From Hydnum rufescens UP504 (lineage: Eukaryota; Basidiomycota; Agaricomycetes; Cantharellales; Hydnaceae), in contig MU128966.1 in NCBI GenBank assembly GCA_014904985.1, forward strand, positions 80,444 through 118,202: a DNA stretch of 37,759 nt, read 5' to 3'. Shown here in pieces: positions 1-8,861 of this stretch (position 1 is the first letter of the stretch; the number at the start of each line of letters is the position of its first letter). A program made the translations under genes and the position numbers. Under the pieces are notes generated by a model. That model made no database searches, was not told the DNA's origin, and saw nothing but the letters and a program-made list of their open reading frames with translations.

Positions 1-89
1 ACAAAAATGCAATCAGATCACATGCATCGATGGTCTTGCACTGGGTAAATCGATCTAAAGGCCATAATTCAAATGGTATGGGCATTATA

Positions 90-444
90 CTGTAAAAAAA
101 AAGAAATATCTGAACGAATGAAGAAATGAAGAAATGAACGAACGGACTTTTGAACAAATGAACGGATTTTTGAACACAGGCAGCCCTATTTCGGTACCTA
201 ATTAGATGGTCTTTTCTTGGTAAAATAGTCTAATAGCCTATTGGACTATTTTACCGAGAAAAGACCACCCAATTAGGTACTGAAATAGGGCTGCCTAAGG
301 TGTGTTCAAAAATCCATTCATTCAAGAGTCTGTTCGTTCAAAATTCCGCTCATTCAAAAATCCATTCGTTCAAAAATTCGTTCGTTCAAAAATCCGTTCA
401 TTTCTTCATTTCTTCATTCGTTCAGATATTTCTTTTTTTTACAG
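90..444. mobile_element. Palindromic MITE (foldback), left copy, TA target duplication
   Basis: The two ends are inverted repeats starting CTGT followed by an A run and GAAATATCTGAACG; the right end reads as the complement and finishes ACAG. The element is flanked by TA on each side (88-89 and 445-446), the duplication expected for a Tc1/mariner-type insertion. Subterminal sequence is rich in short GAACG/GAATG-type units. Nested inside, at about 178-296, is a second almost perfect palindrome beginning AGGCAGCCCTATTTCGGTAC, whose centre is near 238. No coding capacity is visible. The nested palindrome may be an integral foldback core or a separate element. Confidence 0.85.
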
Positions 445-506
445 TATGATGCATAATATGGGAGAGGCATTGTATCGATAGGAAAAGGGCTGAGGATGTC
501 ATTTTC

Positions 507-1876
507 ATGAGATGGAGCTCCCAGTGGACGTGGAAGCAAACTTTACGGGTATTTGCGAGCCTCCCATTTCTACAGCAATTCCTTATGGGTTTCATCAAAG
601 AGATGACAGGTATGGAATCTAACACTTGGCAGTGATTTAATGACCAATTGGTTAGTAATTTGGGGGTGTTTGAAATTGGCTAGATCAATTCACAAGGAAA
701 TGGACGCCGAATGGTGTATGTGTGCTGTGTTTGAAGTGGGCTGCACCTTCGGCCTTCGATCCCGATGAGATTCTTAGACATGGAAAAGCTTGTGTGTTTG
801 GAGGAGAGGGTCGTGCGAATGAGATCTGGAGAGACATCCAACTTGTCTCTTCATCAACCTCGCTCGATGTGGTGAAGGTTGAGGACGGATATGGCTGTTC
901 TCCCAGTAAGAGCTGATGTGTGTTTTTCCATCACCTGTCGATGTTCTCTCATGGGAATTCTTCAGTGCAAGGGTCAATTGCAGGATTATGGAAGGAAGAA
1001 TCGGTATGGGGTGGCCATTTTCGGGAGGAGGTGGGGAAAGACATTTTCCATTGGCTGGTGAAAAATCCCAGATATTGGAAGCCTCGTCGATGCAGCCGCT
1101 GGTTTGATGGATGGATGACTGCGGACGTGCGACACAATTGGGCCAATATCGGAAGCAATCTGCTGGCGAATGACATCAAACATACGTTGGACAACAGTGG
1201 GCTACAAGTCTTCAAAATGGCCAGTGGTTGGGTCTTGGAAGAAATCGACAACGGAGATTCTGCTTGGTGGGAACGTTTTCGAGACCACATCTCCGGAAAT
1301 CAGACCATAGATGGGGTTCGGTACCAGGTAGTCGACCGGATCCTTCAGCCTGGAGGTCCCTGGCGTCAATGTTTCGGGGAGAAAATCCCATTCCCTCGCC
1401 GAATTTCGAAAAAAAAACCACTCGACATCGCATGTCCTGGATCCCCGGGGTATCCGACATTACTCGTCTCGTTCATTCCAAGAAGAAGTGTTGGAAGGGT
1501 TCGTATATTTGAAGTTGGTTACTGGCGTTCATTTCACTTCTCAGGCGAAGTGCTGTGGTTCCGATGGCCGCTCGATTCATACAACAAGCGAGTGTTGGAG
1601 TCTAGGCCGAACGTCCGAAACCGCATCGATATCCTTTGGGCATGTTGGAATCTCATGCGGTTGGAGGTCGTATGGGCTAGGCCTGGGGAGGTGGCAGAGT
1701 TTGCTTGTTGCTCGCTGTGCGCTTTGATCACGATCACGGATGCGCTATTCGTCCGGCACCCCTATAGGTATTTGATGATGGGCGATGGGTTTAAAACCGA
1801 CACGGAATGGTTGAGGGAACAAAAGTGTCTGAGTCCCAGGGACATTCCATGGAGTGAAACATTAAATTCTTATTGA
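507..1876 (+). CDS. Tryptophan-rich protein of unknown function (411 aa model), open copy
   Basis: I do not recognise the family. The model joins 507-609, 684-905 and 966-1876. Introns 610-683 (GTATGG...CTAG) and 906-965 (GTAAGA...TCAG) both keep the frame, giving 411 residues. The protein is unusually rich in Trp, with a run including WFDGW and SAWWERF, and has no obvious signal peptide. The reading frame stays open upstream of 507 almost to the MITE edge, so the true start may be further left or may have been displaced by the MITE. The same gene in the right repeat (32099-33470) carries a stop and a frameshift, so this is the only intact copy in the window. A transposon-encoded or host gene origin are both possible; three exons in one consistent frame argue for a real gene. 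Confidence 0.5.
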
Positions 1877-2592
1877 CAGCTTCTGTTAATTCTTGTTACA
1901 TAAAGCATGCGCGACAGAAGTGCATGGATCAAGTTCCTTAGTCTGCATGAAGACAGCTAAGGTGGGATAAATTATCTCCCCATGTATGAAATGCAGAAGG
2001 ACTGTTGTTTTGAGGATTCCGATTTTAGCATTCAGGAGCTTGAATATTGAAGAGAACCTGCTTCGGACTCGGTCCTGAGGCGTATGGGAATTTCCGGAAG
2101 TACTGTACATTAGTGCGCTTCGGAAGGAAAATTTGGATGGATGGGTCTCAATCCCACCGGCCCACTTGAAGGGATGTCGATGGGCGGATGGTAGACAACG
2201 GGTTGGGGCTTCGGCCTGGTACTCGCTGGGTGCTAGCGCTTTTTCACTACTGAAAAGTCGGCGGGCTGGGGGCGTGCAGCCTTCAGGCGGCAGTGATGGC
2301 GACAACAACAACGATGAAGATACGAGGATCTCTGAAGACGGAAGATGTATGTAAGTGATCTCTCTATGATTTTGATTCCATTTCCATCAAATGTGGGTGT
2401 CTGTTAACCAATTTTGATGTTCCCCCAAGCGTGCGCACCTAGTACGAACGCAGGTTCATTTTTTTACTCTCAAAATTCCAATATGCACTTATTCTCATCC
2501 AACTTTTATGCCCTCCCCATCCAAAGTCACCCTGATATCCCTATCCCGGTACGTCTTCAGGCACAGCAGCGAGCAACGATGCACTTCTGATT

Positions 2593-3678
2593 ATGCGAGA
2601 CCCCCTTGCGCTCCAGCTCAGAACTGCCGATTTCCAGCGCTATTCGAACCGGGCTGGTCCTACATTATGGCTTGCAAAGAGGATTAAAGAAGTGCTACTG
2701 TGGCGCGAAGGCTGGAAGTATACCGCAACATTCATTTCAGCATACGCAGCTATTTGTGAGTGACTGTTATTCCGACGAGTGCGCTCCTAGTGCAAAATTG
2801 AATCAGCGATTTTTAAAAAGGGCTTATTCTTGTCTTGCCGAATGTAATCGCCCCGTCTGTAATGTTTTTCTTGTAGCGCTCCCCTCCCACGATCTCGCCA
2901 TCAACGGCGACGTACATTTATAGCGGGTCCCTTAAATTTCCGTTTGGTTCGCGAATATCCGGGGCCTACAAAACCTCATAGGTGTTCTGTATGTATCACC
3001 CACCCTGCACGAGATATGTTATGACACCTCACTAACCTTGACCCATCCTGCCAACGCCATAGATCCGATGCCCACGATGCTGGTATGCTCTTTGTTCCCC
3101 AACTTACCTGGCAAACGAGGGCATCCACACCAATACTCTTGCTCGTCCTCTTTTCATGACTCCCCCTCTACTATTACTCTTGTCTCTCTGACTCACCATA
3201 TTCTTCCCTGGTATCACGCATGCCTTCCTGTGCCGATTCATATTCACTCCCGATGGTGGCTTGCATCAATCCAAAGCCATTTTCATCGTCTTCAGCCAAT
3301 TGAAACGAATACTCAATGAAGTCAGTCTATCCGAAAAGCACATTAAAGCTAAAGGTCAGTATGTCTCCTCTCTTCGTCCCTTTTTTTTTTCTTTCTCCCT
3401 TCTATCCATCCATACAATTGACACACTTGTTGGATTATTCTTTTTTGTTTAGAACTTTGTGAGACTGAGGTCTTCCAGAATGAATGCTGGGCATGGCTGT
3501 CCTTGTCTGCTACGAGCGCGGCGAATGGGAACAGAGCCACATGAGGACTACCAATCTGCTCGTCAAGGCTTCCAATTTCATTCTACAGTATCCGGACCTC
3601 GACCGCACCATCTACATCCTCTTGGTCGTCTTCCCCATTGCATTCCCTCTGGCCGTTCTCGGCTTCATCCTCTTCTGA
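2593..3678 (+). pseudogene. Decayed membrane-protein gene, partly inside the repeat
   Basis: From the ATG at 2593 one frame reads about 53 residues containing WLAKRIKEVLLWREGWKY followed by a hydrophobic stretch, ending at a GTGAGT donor near 2752. This resembles the region before the first membrane segment of fungal peroxin-30/23-like proteins, but only weakly. Further exons lie outside the repeat. One is near 3255-3354, followed by an intron 3355-3452 ending TTTAG. A last stretch (3484-3678) ends in a strongly hydrophobic helix (YILLVVFPIAFPLAVLGF). The reading frame changes between EVFQNECWAW and the hydrophobic tail, so the gene looks frameshifted. Family assignment is tentative; the coding nature of the first exon and the tail is better supported. 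Confidence 0.35.
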
Positions 3679-3726
3679 GGAGCCCACCTTGCCCATCTCT
3701 TCGTGCCCCAATAAGTACAAGACAGT

Positions 3727-3951
3727 TCACAAAGAAATTGAACACGCCGGGCCGCAGGGCACCCCCAGGGATTCAGGGAACCACCCACCTGAACCGATGA
3801 GCACTCGCTCGCCACCGGCATCCGGGTTTTCGAGGGCCAACAGGTAGAAATCTTTGTTTCTCGTTTTGACTTGACGAACCTGGTCGAATGCGATGCCCAA
3901 ATTAAAGGTGGGAGCGAAATGCTGCGGGGGTTTGTGGTCTTTAACCCACAC
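3727..3951 (-). pseudogene. Fragment of an NAD(P)-dependent SDR-type reductase
   Basis: The reverse strand contains LLALENPDAGGERVLIGSG, a pattern typical of the C-terminal half of extended short-chain reductases of the dihydroflavonol/ketoreductase type (Ala-Leu-Glu-x-Pro-x-Ala-x-Gly-Glu-Arg followed by a small-residue turn). Upstream residues include APTFNLGIAFDQVR, with a likely intron between the two. Neither the Rossmann GxxGxxG motif nor the YxxxK catalytic pair is present, so only a short piece survives. It adjoins other gene fragments and is not part of a recognisable operon-like set. Confidence 0.35.
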
Positions 3952-4159
3952 TCACGATGATTGCTCGGGATAGGTCTTACTAGCAGGATACACTGTCAGC
4001 GGGCTGGCATTCTTTCCAAGAGCCTCGAACTGTGTAGTATTCGGCGCATTCCACACAGTCTAGCAGGAAGGATAACAGGGGTAAGGGAAAAGCAATCGTA
4101 TAATGCGTGAATTCAATGTATTCTTCCCTACATTTACATGTGTAACATACTATGCTGCC
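3952..4159. other. Short intergenic stretch, no supported gene
   Basis: Nothing convincing is seen here apart from the tail of the neighbouring GlyRS-derived inverted fragment. Open frames are short and show no motif. Confidence 0.4.
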
Positions 4160-4300
4160 TAAAAAAACACATATCCAAGACACTCAGAAATGGCCCAGAT
4201 ATTCATTGTAACACACATTTCCCCCGAGGTCATTGCTGCAAAGCCAGCCCTCCGAAGTAAGCAGAGGCTGGGGCAGGCAATTGCCGAATGCGCCGAGTAC
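4160..4300 (-). pseudogene. Inverted fragment of a glycyl-tRNA synthetase 5' exon and intron
   Basis: On the reverse strand about 75 bp (4160-4235) match, with few differences, the sequence at 8881-8953. That sequence is the intron immediately before the first recognisable exon of the large GlyRS pseudogene. Upstream on the same strand, LPAPASAYFGG resembles the conserved stretch before the class II core of eukaryotic GlyRS (a Pro/Ala-Phe-x-x-Tyr-Gly-Gly pattern). The match stops right at the intron end, so the next exon is missing. This indicates a second, smaller and inverted piece derived from the same parent gene. Confidence 0.5.
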
Positions 4301-4835
4301 TAAGGGGTTCAGATGCTGCAGATGATATGGATGAAAGCATAGGCGAATGTAACGCGGTATGAAGTGCCTAGAATTGGGATGTCTGATGGTGAAAATACGA
4401 GACTTGAGCGTCTCACCCATATCTCTGATAAGGGGGAGGGTCGTTCGCCACGATTTCTAGACTCACGCGATCCCAAAGTTGTGTGAGAACACCTGCGCTT
4501 GAGCCCATGGTTGCTTCTTCTTTGATCAGTATTAAGCAGAGGTTATATCTCACATTCCGCTATACGACATCGTGTAGGCTTAATTACGAAAGGCGGTGCG
4601 CGTTCGGGATCTGCCGAGCATTGGCCACCATCGAATCTGAACAGCCGAGCATTAGCCATTTCCCACCCTATCAAATCTAAACAGATCGGCGCCATATAGG
4701 TCGGCGCCATACAGGTAGAAATATAGAGTTAGTCATATATTCTATGTATTTTGGACTGATCACTTCCGATCATTCACAGATCGTCTACAGATCGTTTACA
4801 TTCTTCACGCATTATCCGGCCTTTTTGTCATACTC
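4301..4835. promoter_or_regulatory. Intergenic region upstream of the 634-aa gene
   Basis: No gene is supported. The stretch just before the start codon contains two close copies of GATCGGCGCCATA/GGTCGGCGCCATA (about 4684-4710) and clustered CAGATCGT units at about 4778-4797. These could be regulatory repeats, but no consensus promoter element can be assigned with confidence. Confidence 0.25.
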
Positions 4836-6952
4836 ATGTCTTATGAGAAGAGGATCGATCTAATTCTAGATTCTTATGCTGGCCTCGAGCACCCGAGGCC
4901 CTCATTCATTCGGATTAAAGATACAATCGACGACCATAAGGCTGGCCGACACCCTTCAGACTTTGAAGCTGAAATCCAAAAGAAGGCTCAAGACCCTCGA
5001 CTTAGCCATGCGATAGGCCCTGAGACACCTCAGGAGTTGCGTGAACAAATTGCCCTACACGAAATGCATGAGAGTATGTGATTTGACTTATATGTCATCC
5101 ACCATTCAGTCTAAGCATCATTTATAGTGCTCACTCAATCTTGCAACGGCACATTTCATCTAGACGACCACACCCATTTCAGGTCTCCTCACATGAAAAT
5201 CCTTCTAAACACATGCATCATGCAGTTCAAGCATGTGCTAGATTCTGTGCTCGCCCCAGATGAAGCCGAAATGGAGATAGAGTGGAACCATGAATATAAA
5301 CGGAAGAATCAGCGGCACGAATCGATCATAGACATGTTTTCTAACAACTTGGTATTTGGAAGATACTTTCTGGGCCATTTACTTCTAGAGGTAAGTTGGG
5401 TTCTCTCCCACGTCTTTCTCAAGCTCATTGCCCATTCTTCGTAGTATTATGGGACGGAGCTCTCCTCTGATCTTGATCGTCGATCAAGAGCACTTAAGGA
5501 AGCACCCATCGCATTCGACGCATACATCACTGCAGTCTGTGGAGCCAATTCTCGGACTCGTGTGGAGGCTTTGAAGAATCACCTTTTGGACAAACTCCGC
5601 AGTGATCCACGCTATGAAGAGATATTTCAGGTCTACACCCTCCGGAGACATCTGGTGGATGAAGCCAAGAAGACGGGTGTAAGGGCACGAAGCAGTGTCT
5701 CCATCATGTTCGTCTCGCCTGAGAGCCCGAAAACATTGCCACACAATAAGACCCCGAATAAAATACATGAATATGAAGGAAAATATGTGATTTTGTCGCC
5801 TGGTATGCGCTTGCTTCTTGAATGCATGTGCCGTTTCTAATAGTATACTTAGAAATGCCTCTAGACCTCCCAACAGATGTGGCTTCATCGAATATCCATC
5901 TTCCTGATGCAACCCGCGTCACCCCGATTCCCATCCCAGAACATGAAAGGCCCCAGAATGGGGGATATCTCTACAAGTCCCAGATGGTGCTTGTTTTTCA
6001 ACTGGATGATAACCTCCCCCCTCCTCTCCTCGAATTATATCACGAAACCGGGGGGCAGCCTCGTAGATTTCTTTCTGCTGAAGAGCAGCAGCGCTATATT
6101 TCTTGGGATCAACTGGCAGAACTCCCCTCCTTCGTCTTTGCATCCTTTTTCTTCGGTCCTGGTGCGCACAACCGCACATCTATGAAAAAATACGCCGAGG
6201 CTGTGCAAGAAACGGTCAAAGTCCGGAGCGCATTCAAGCGTTCTGAAATACGGAAGAATCTAGACCTGAGAAGTGGGTACTCAGTGGGGCAACGAGGGGA
6301 CCAACAAGGTCATTTAGGGTTGGTCTCTCTCCATTTCTAGGTATAGAAACCCGATCTGACATCTTTATCTAGCAATTTTAATAATTTCAAGACCAAAGAT
6401 CGTGCGGTCCAGCAGTCCATTAAAGCCTATGATGAGATGACATTGGACGTGCTTGATGCATTGTTGTTTTCTGTCATTCCTGAATTCATGAACGATCAGA
6501 TGCATATGCAAGCATATGGATCAGGCGTTCCACCTTGCGGCTTCCGAGGATATGGAACATCAGGAGCTGTCGGAAAAGACTACCTCGCCCCCCAACATTA
6601 CGAATATCTTTCCGATCCCCTGTGGACACTAGGAATGGGTTTCACCAAGGGGAATGCAGACAGTGATTCGTACAATATCATCATGGGTGCTCTTGATGGT
6701 GGCAAGGGCGTTGTCGGTATGAACTACCCCTACAGCGCCCATATTTGGAGAGGCAAGGACATCCTTCATAGTGGAACTATTGGGATGAATACCTTCAGCC
6801 ATAATCGACCCACCGTCGGCATTGCAATGTATCAGAAGAATTCCCTGATGCATCAAGCCCAACATGACATACTGATATTCCCTCAATCTTTCAAGTTCCC
6901 ACTAGATAGGGACCTCAGATATAACCCCGGCGTGTTGAAGTGGATATTATAG
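4836..6952 (+). CDS. Intact five-exon gene, 634-aa protein of unknown function
   Basis: Exons 4836-5073, 5128-5390, 5445-5802, 5853-6318 and 6373-6952 join without a frameshift to 634 residues. Three introns are exactly 54 bp and one is 50 bp; the third could instead end at 5843. The N-terminal half is charged and helical. The C-terminal 120 residues are Gly- and aromatic-rich: DSDSYNIIMG, then GGKGVVGMNYPY, then WRGKDILHSGT, then RPTVGIAMY. The order Gly-Gly, Gly-x-Asp-x-x-His, Arg-Pro resembles the second half of a double-stranded beta-helix Fe(II)/2-oxoglutarate oxygenase, in which that His and Arg bind iron and cosubstrate. The expected HxD iron motif is not present; NAD occurs at a comparable place. 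The oxygenase idea is therefore weak, and an inactive relative or an unrelated fold is possible. No neighbour on this strand suggests a pathway. Confidence 0.7.
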
Positions 6953-7679
6953 CATCATTCACTCAATCTTCACCCTTATGTATGTCTATAAACAGTCCCA
7001 TTCTTACAATAGCAGTTTTCCTCTGCTCGCCCTACCTTTTCTGTTGGATAGGCCATTTCGACCTGAAATAAAACCTCTGTGTTAGTAAAGATTCAACAAA
7101 GGCCAGCCTGTGGCTCTTCTCACCAAAGAGCATCTAATTCACATAAGACACACCTTAAGGCACCACTGCTGGTGCAGTGGGTGTGGTGCTTTCCTTTAGT
7201 CCTTTCCACCCCCTGCAATTGTAGCCCCAGGTCTCCTCTTATGGTAGCTTCAGCTGTGGGATGTAGCATGTGCACCACCATTTTTCATAAATCCATTATC
7301 TAATCAGGAGAGTGCTCAACACACAAATCGGTAGCTAGAGAGACGACCTGCCCAGGCCGGCCTCAAATTTTCTAGCTAAAACCTAGTTAAGTACAGAGAC
7401 TGAGCCAGGTAGCATCAAAACCCTCCAGGGAAGGCTTCCCATGGTCAGCCAAAGCACAAACGAGGGGTAAGGGGAGGATGGACAGTGGCACAAAAAGAGG
7501 AGCATGCTAAGCATAGTCACAGGGGGGTGTGAAACAAAACACTACATGTGAAAAACCTGGAAGATAACCGTCTGCAAAATGAATCTGGCCACAGCACAGC
7601 AGAACGCCTCAGCAGAAGTAAAAAGAGTAGGCCAATGCGCGGCATACCTGAAAAAACTAGCATCCCATCTATCATCGGG
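6953..7679. other. Intergenic repeat-like sequence
   Basis: No gene is supported. A unit reading CAGGCCGGCCTCAAATTTT...GCTAAAACCTAG at about 7350-7388 recurs imperfectly at about 7873-7905 (CTCAAATTTTGTAGCCAAAACC). This suggests the debris of a repeated element that includes the RNase H fragment to its right. Confidence 0.4.
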
Positions 7680-8450
7680 CTAAACAGAAACGCCTGACGA
7701 GTCATCGAACTCTAGCAAAAGGTGCGATAACCAAGAGTGCTCACAAGTGAAGAGACGCGCACGCCAGGATGCTCCGATTAGACTAGTGTAAACTCGTGCC
7801 TCGTTTAAACACAGACTAATCAGGCAAGTCCTGAACGCGCCAATGGGTAACCAGAAAGACAACCCACCTAGGCAGGCCTCAAATTTTGTAGCCAAAACCT
7901 GGTAAACGAGAATGGTGTAAAACCTTGGAACAGGTGGCGAGCGATGGTGGTCAGAGAAATCAATGGAAAGATCGTCCAGAGTGAAGCTCAATGCCATCGA
8001 GCAAAGTGTCCCAAGGAGGTATAAAAGTAGAGACAGAGGGGCCAGATACGTACATCACAGCAACGTCATAGAAATGACATGACAGCCCGTCGGCGACAAA
8101 GTTATCTGAAGTGGGAATGTGAAAGACGCAGAGATCAACACCAGCATCAAGTATAACCTCAACAGCAAGGAATAAAATGGGGTTGCAGAGAGAGTCAGCA
8201 TGGAGCGCGCGGAAGATCTGTATTGCATTCAAGGAATCAGTGAAAACAGCCAGACGATGTGGTGTTGTCACCAACTCGGAACCCCAAATAAAGGCAGTCG
8301 AGACGTAAACAGCCTCATGAAAAAATACAGACTCAGGGTGAACAGAGCGGTTGATGGGTGATGCAAAACCCGAGGAGTGGGTAGGGCTGACCTCGGACGG
8401 AGTGGGGGCCATGGGCCCCCAACCTGAGTCGGGGCCGTAGGCCCCCAACC
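7680..8450 (-). pseudogene. Retroelement RNase H-like fragment
   Basis: On the reverse strand, about 160 residues include LAVFTDSLNAIQIFRAL, then CVFHIPTSDNFVADGLS. This is the TDS...N and VADALS-like layout of the RNase H end of a retroelement polymerase, similar to the type seen in DIRS/tyrosine-recombinase retroelements of fungi. The N-terminal part is replaced by low-complexity Pro-rich translation of a GGGCCC-rich flank. A second frame, starting near 7997, carries on in the same direction, indicating a frameshift. No reverse transcriptase core or recombinase is left here. Assignment to DIRS rather than an LTR element is tentative. Confidence 0.5.
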
Positions 8451-8853
8451 CCTTTCAGTACTGAATAAAGCGCCGGAAAGCAGTGGGTAATGGGCTGAAG
8501 CCCCACTGTCGTCCACCGCCTGCTCCTGAGGTTGCCAATGAAGGGGATTGAATAAACATCATAGAGAAATCACTGACGTACATCTTCGGTCTTCAGAGAT
8601 CCTCATATCTTCATCGTTGTTGTTGTCGCCATCACTGCTGCCTGAAGGCTGTATGCCCCCAGCCCGCCGACTTTTCAGTAGTGAAAAAGCGCTAGTGACC
8701 AGCGAGTACCAGGCCGAGGCCCCAACCCGTTGTCCACCATCCGCTCATCGACATCCCTTCAAGTAGGCGGGTGGGATTGAGACCCGTCCATCCAAATTTT
8801 CCTTCCGAAGCGCACTAATGTACAGTACTTCCGGAAATTCCCGTACGCCTCGG
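8400..8853. repeat. Inverted partial copy of the 3-kb repeat plus a diverged tandem relative
   Basis: Positions 8559-8853 are the reverse complement of about 2077-2372 of the left repeat (and of the matching part of the right repeat), with scattered changes. The stretch just before it (about 8450-8530) is a more diverged version of the same motif order: CAGTACTGAA, then GGGCTGAAGCCCC, then GTCGTCCACCGCC. This part of the 3-kb repeat therefore exists as an independent dispersed unit. It directly abuts the 5' side of the GlyRS pseudogene. Confidence 0.85.
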
Positions 8854-8861
8854 AACACTTG

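Larger units (their letters stand above)
1..3025. repeat. 3.03-kb direct repeat, left copy
   Basis: This segment recurs in the same orientation at 31592-34624 with near identity, broken only by scattered substitutions and small indels. The match starts within the first bases of the window, so the true left edge may lie outside. It ends near 3025, just after a shared ATGTTATGACAC, beyond which the two flanks are unrelated. It contains a palindromic MITE, a three-exon gene of unknown function and the first recognisable exon of a membrane-protein gene. The last of these continues past the repeat only on this side. The copies differ mostly by C-to-T or G-to-A changes, many at CpG. Confidence 0.95.

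Noticed and set aside
422..625. Reverse-strand open frame overlapping the MITE end, present in both repeats
   Set aside because: It crosses the transposon boundary and lies opposite a better-supported exon; duplicated only because the repeat is duplicated.
1886..2311. 141-aa reverse-strand frame conserved in both repeats
   Set aside because: Low-complexity, Pro/Ser-rich translation of the dispersed unit with no splice or motif support; it is retained simply by the high identity of the repeats.
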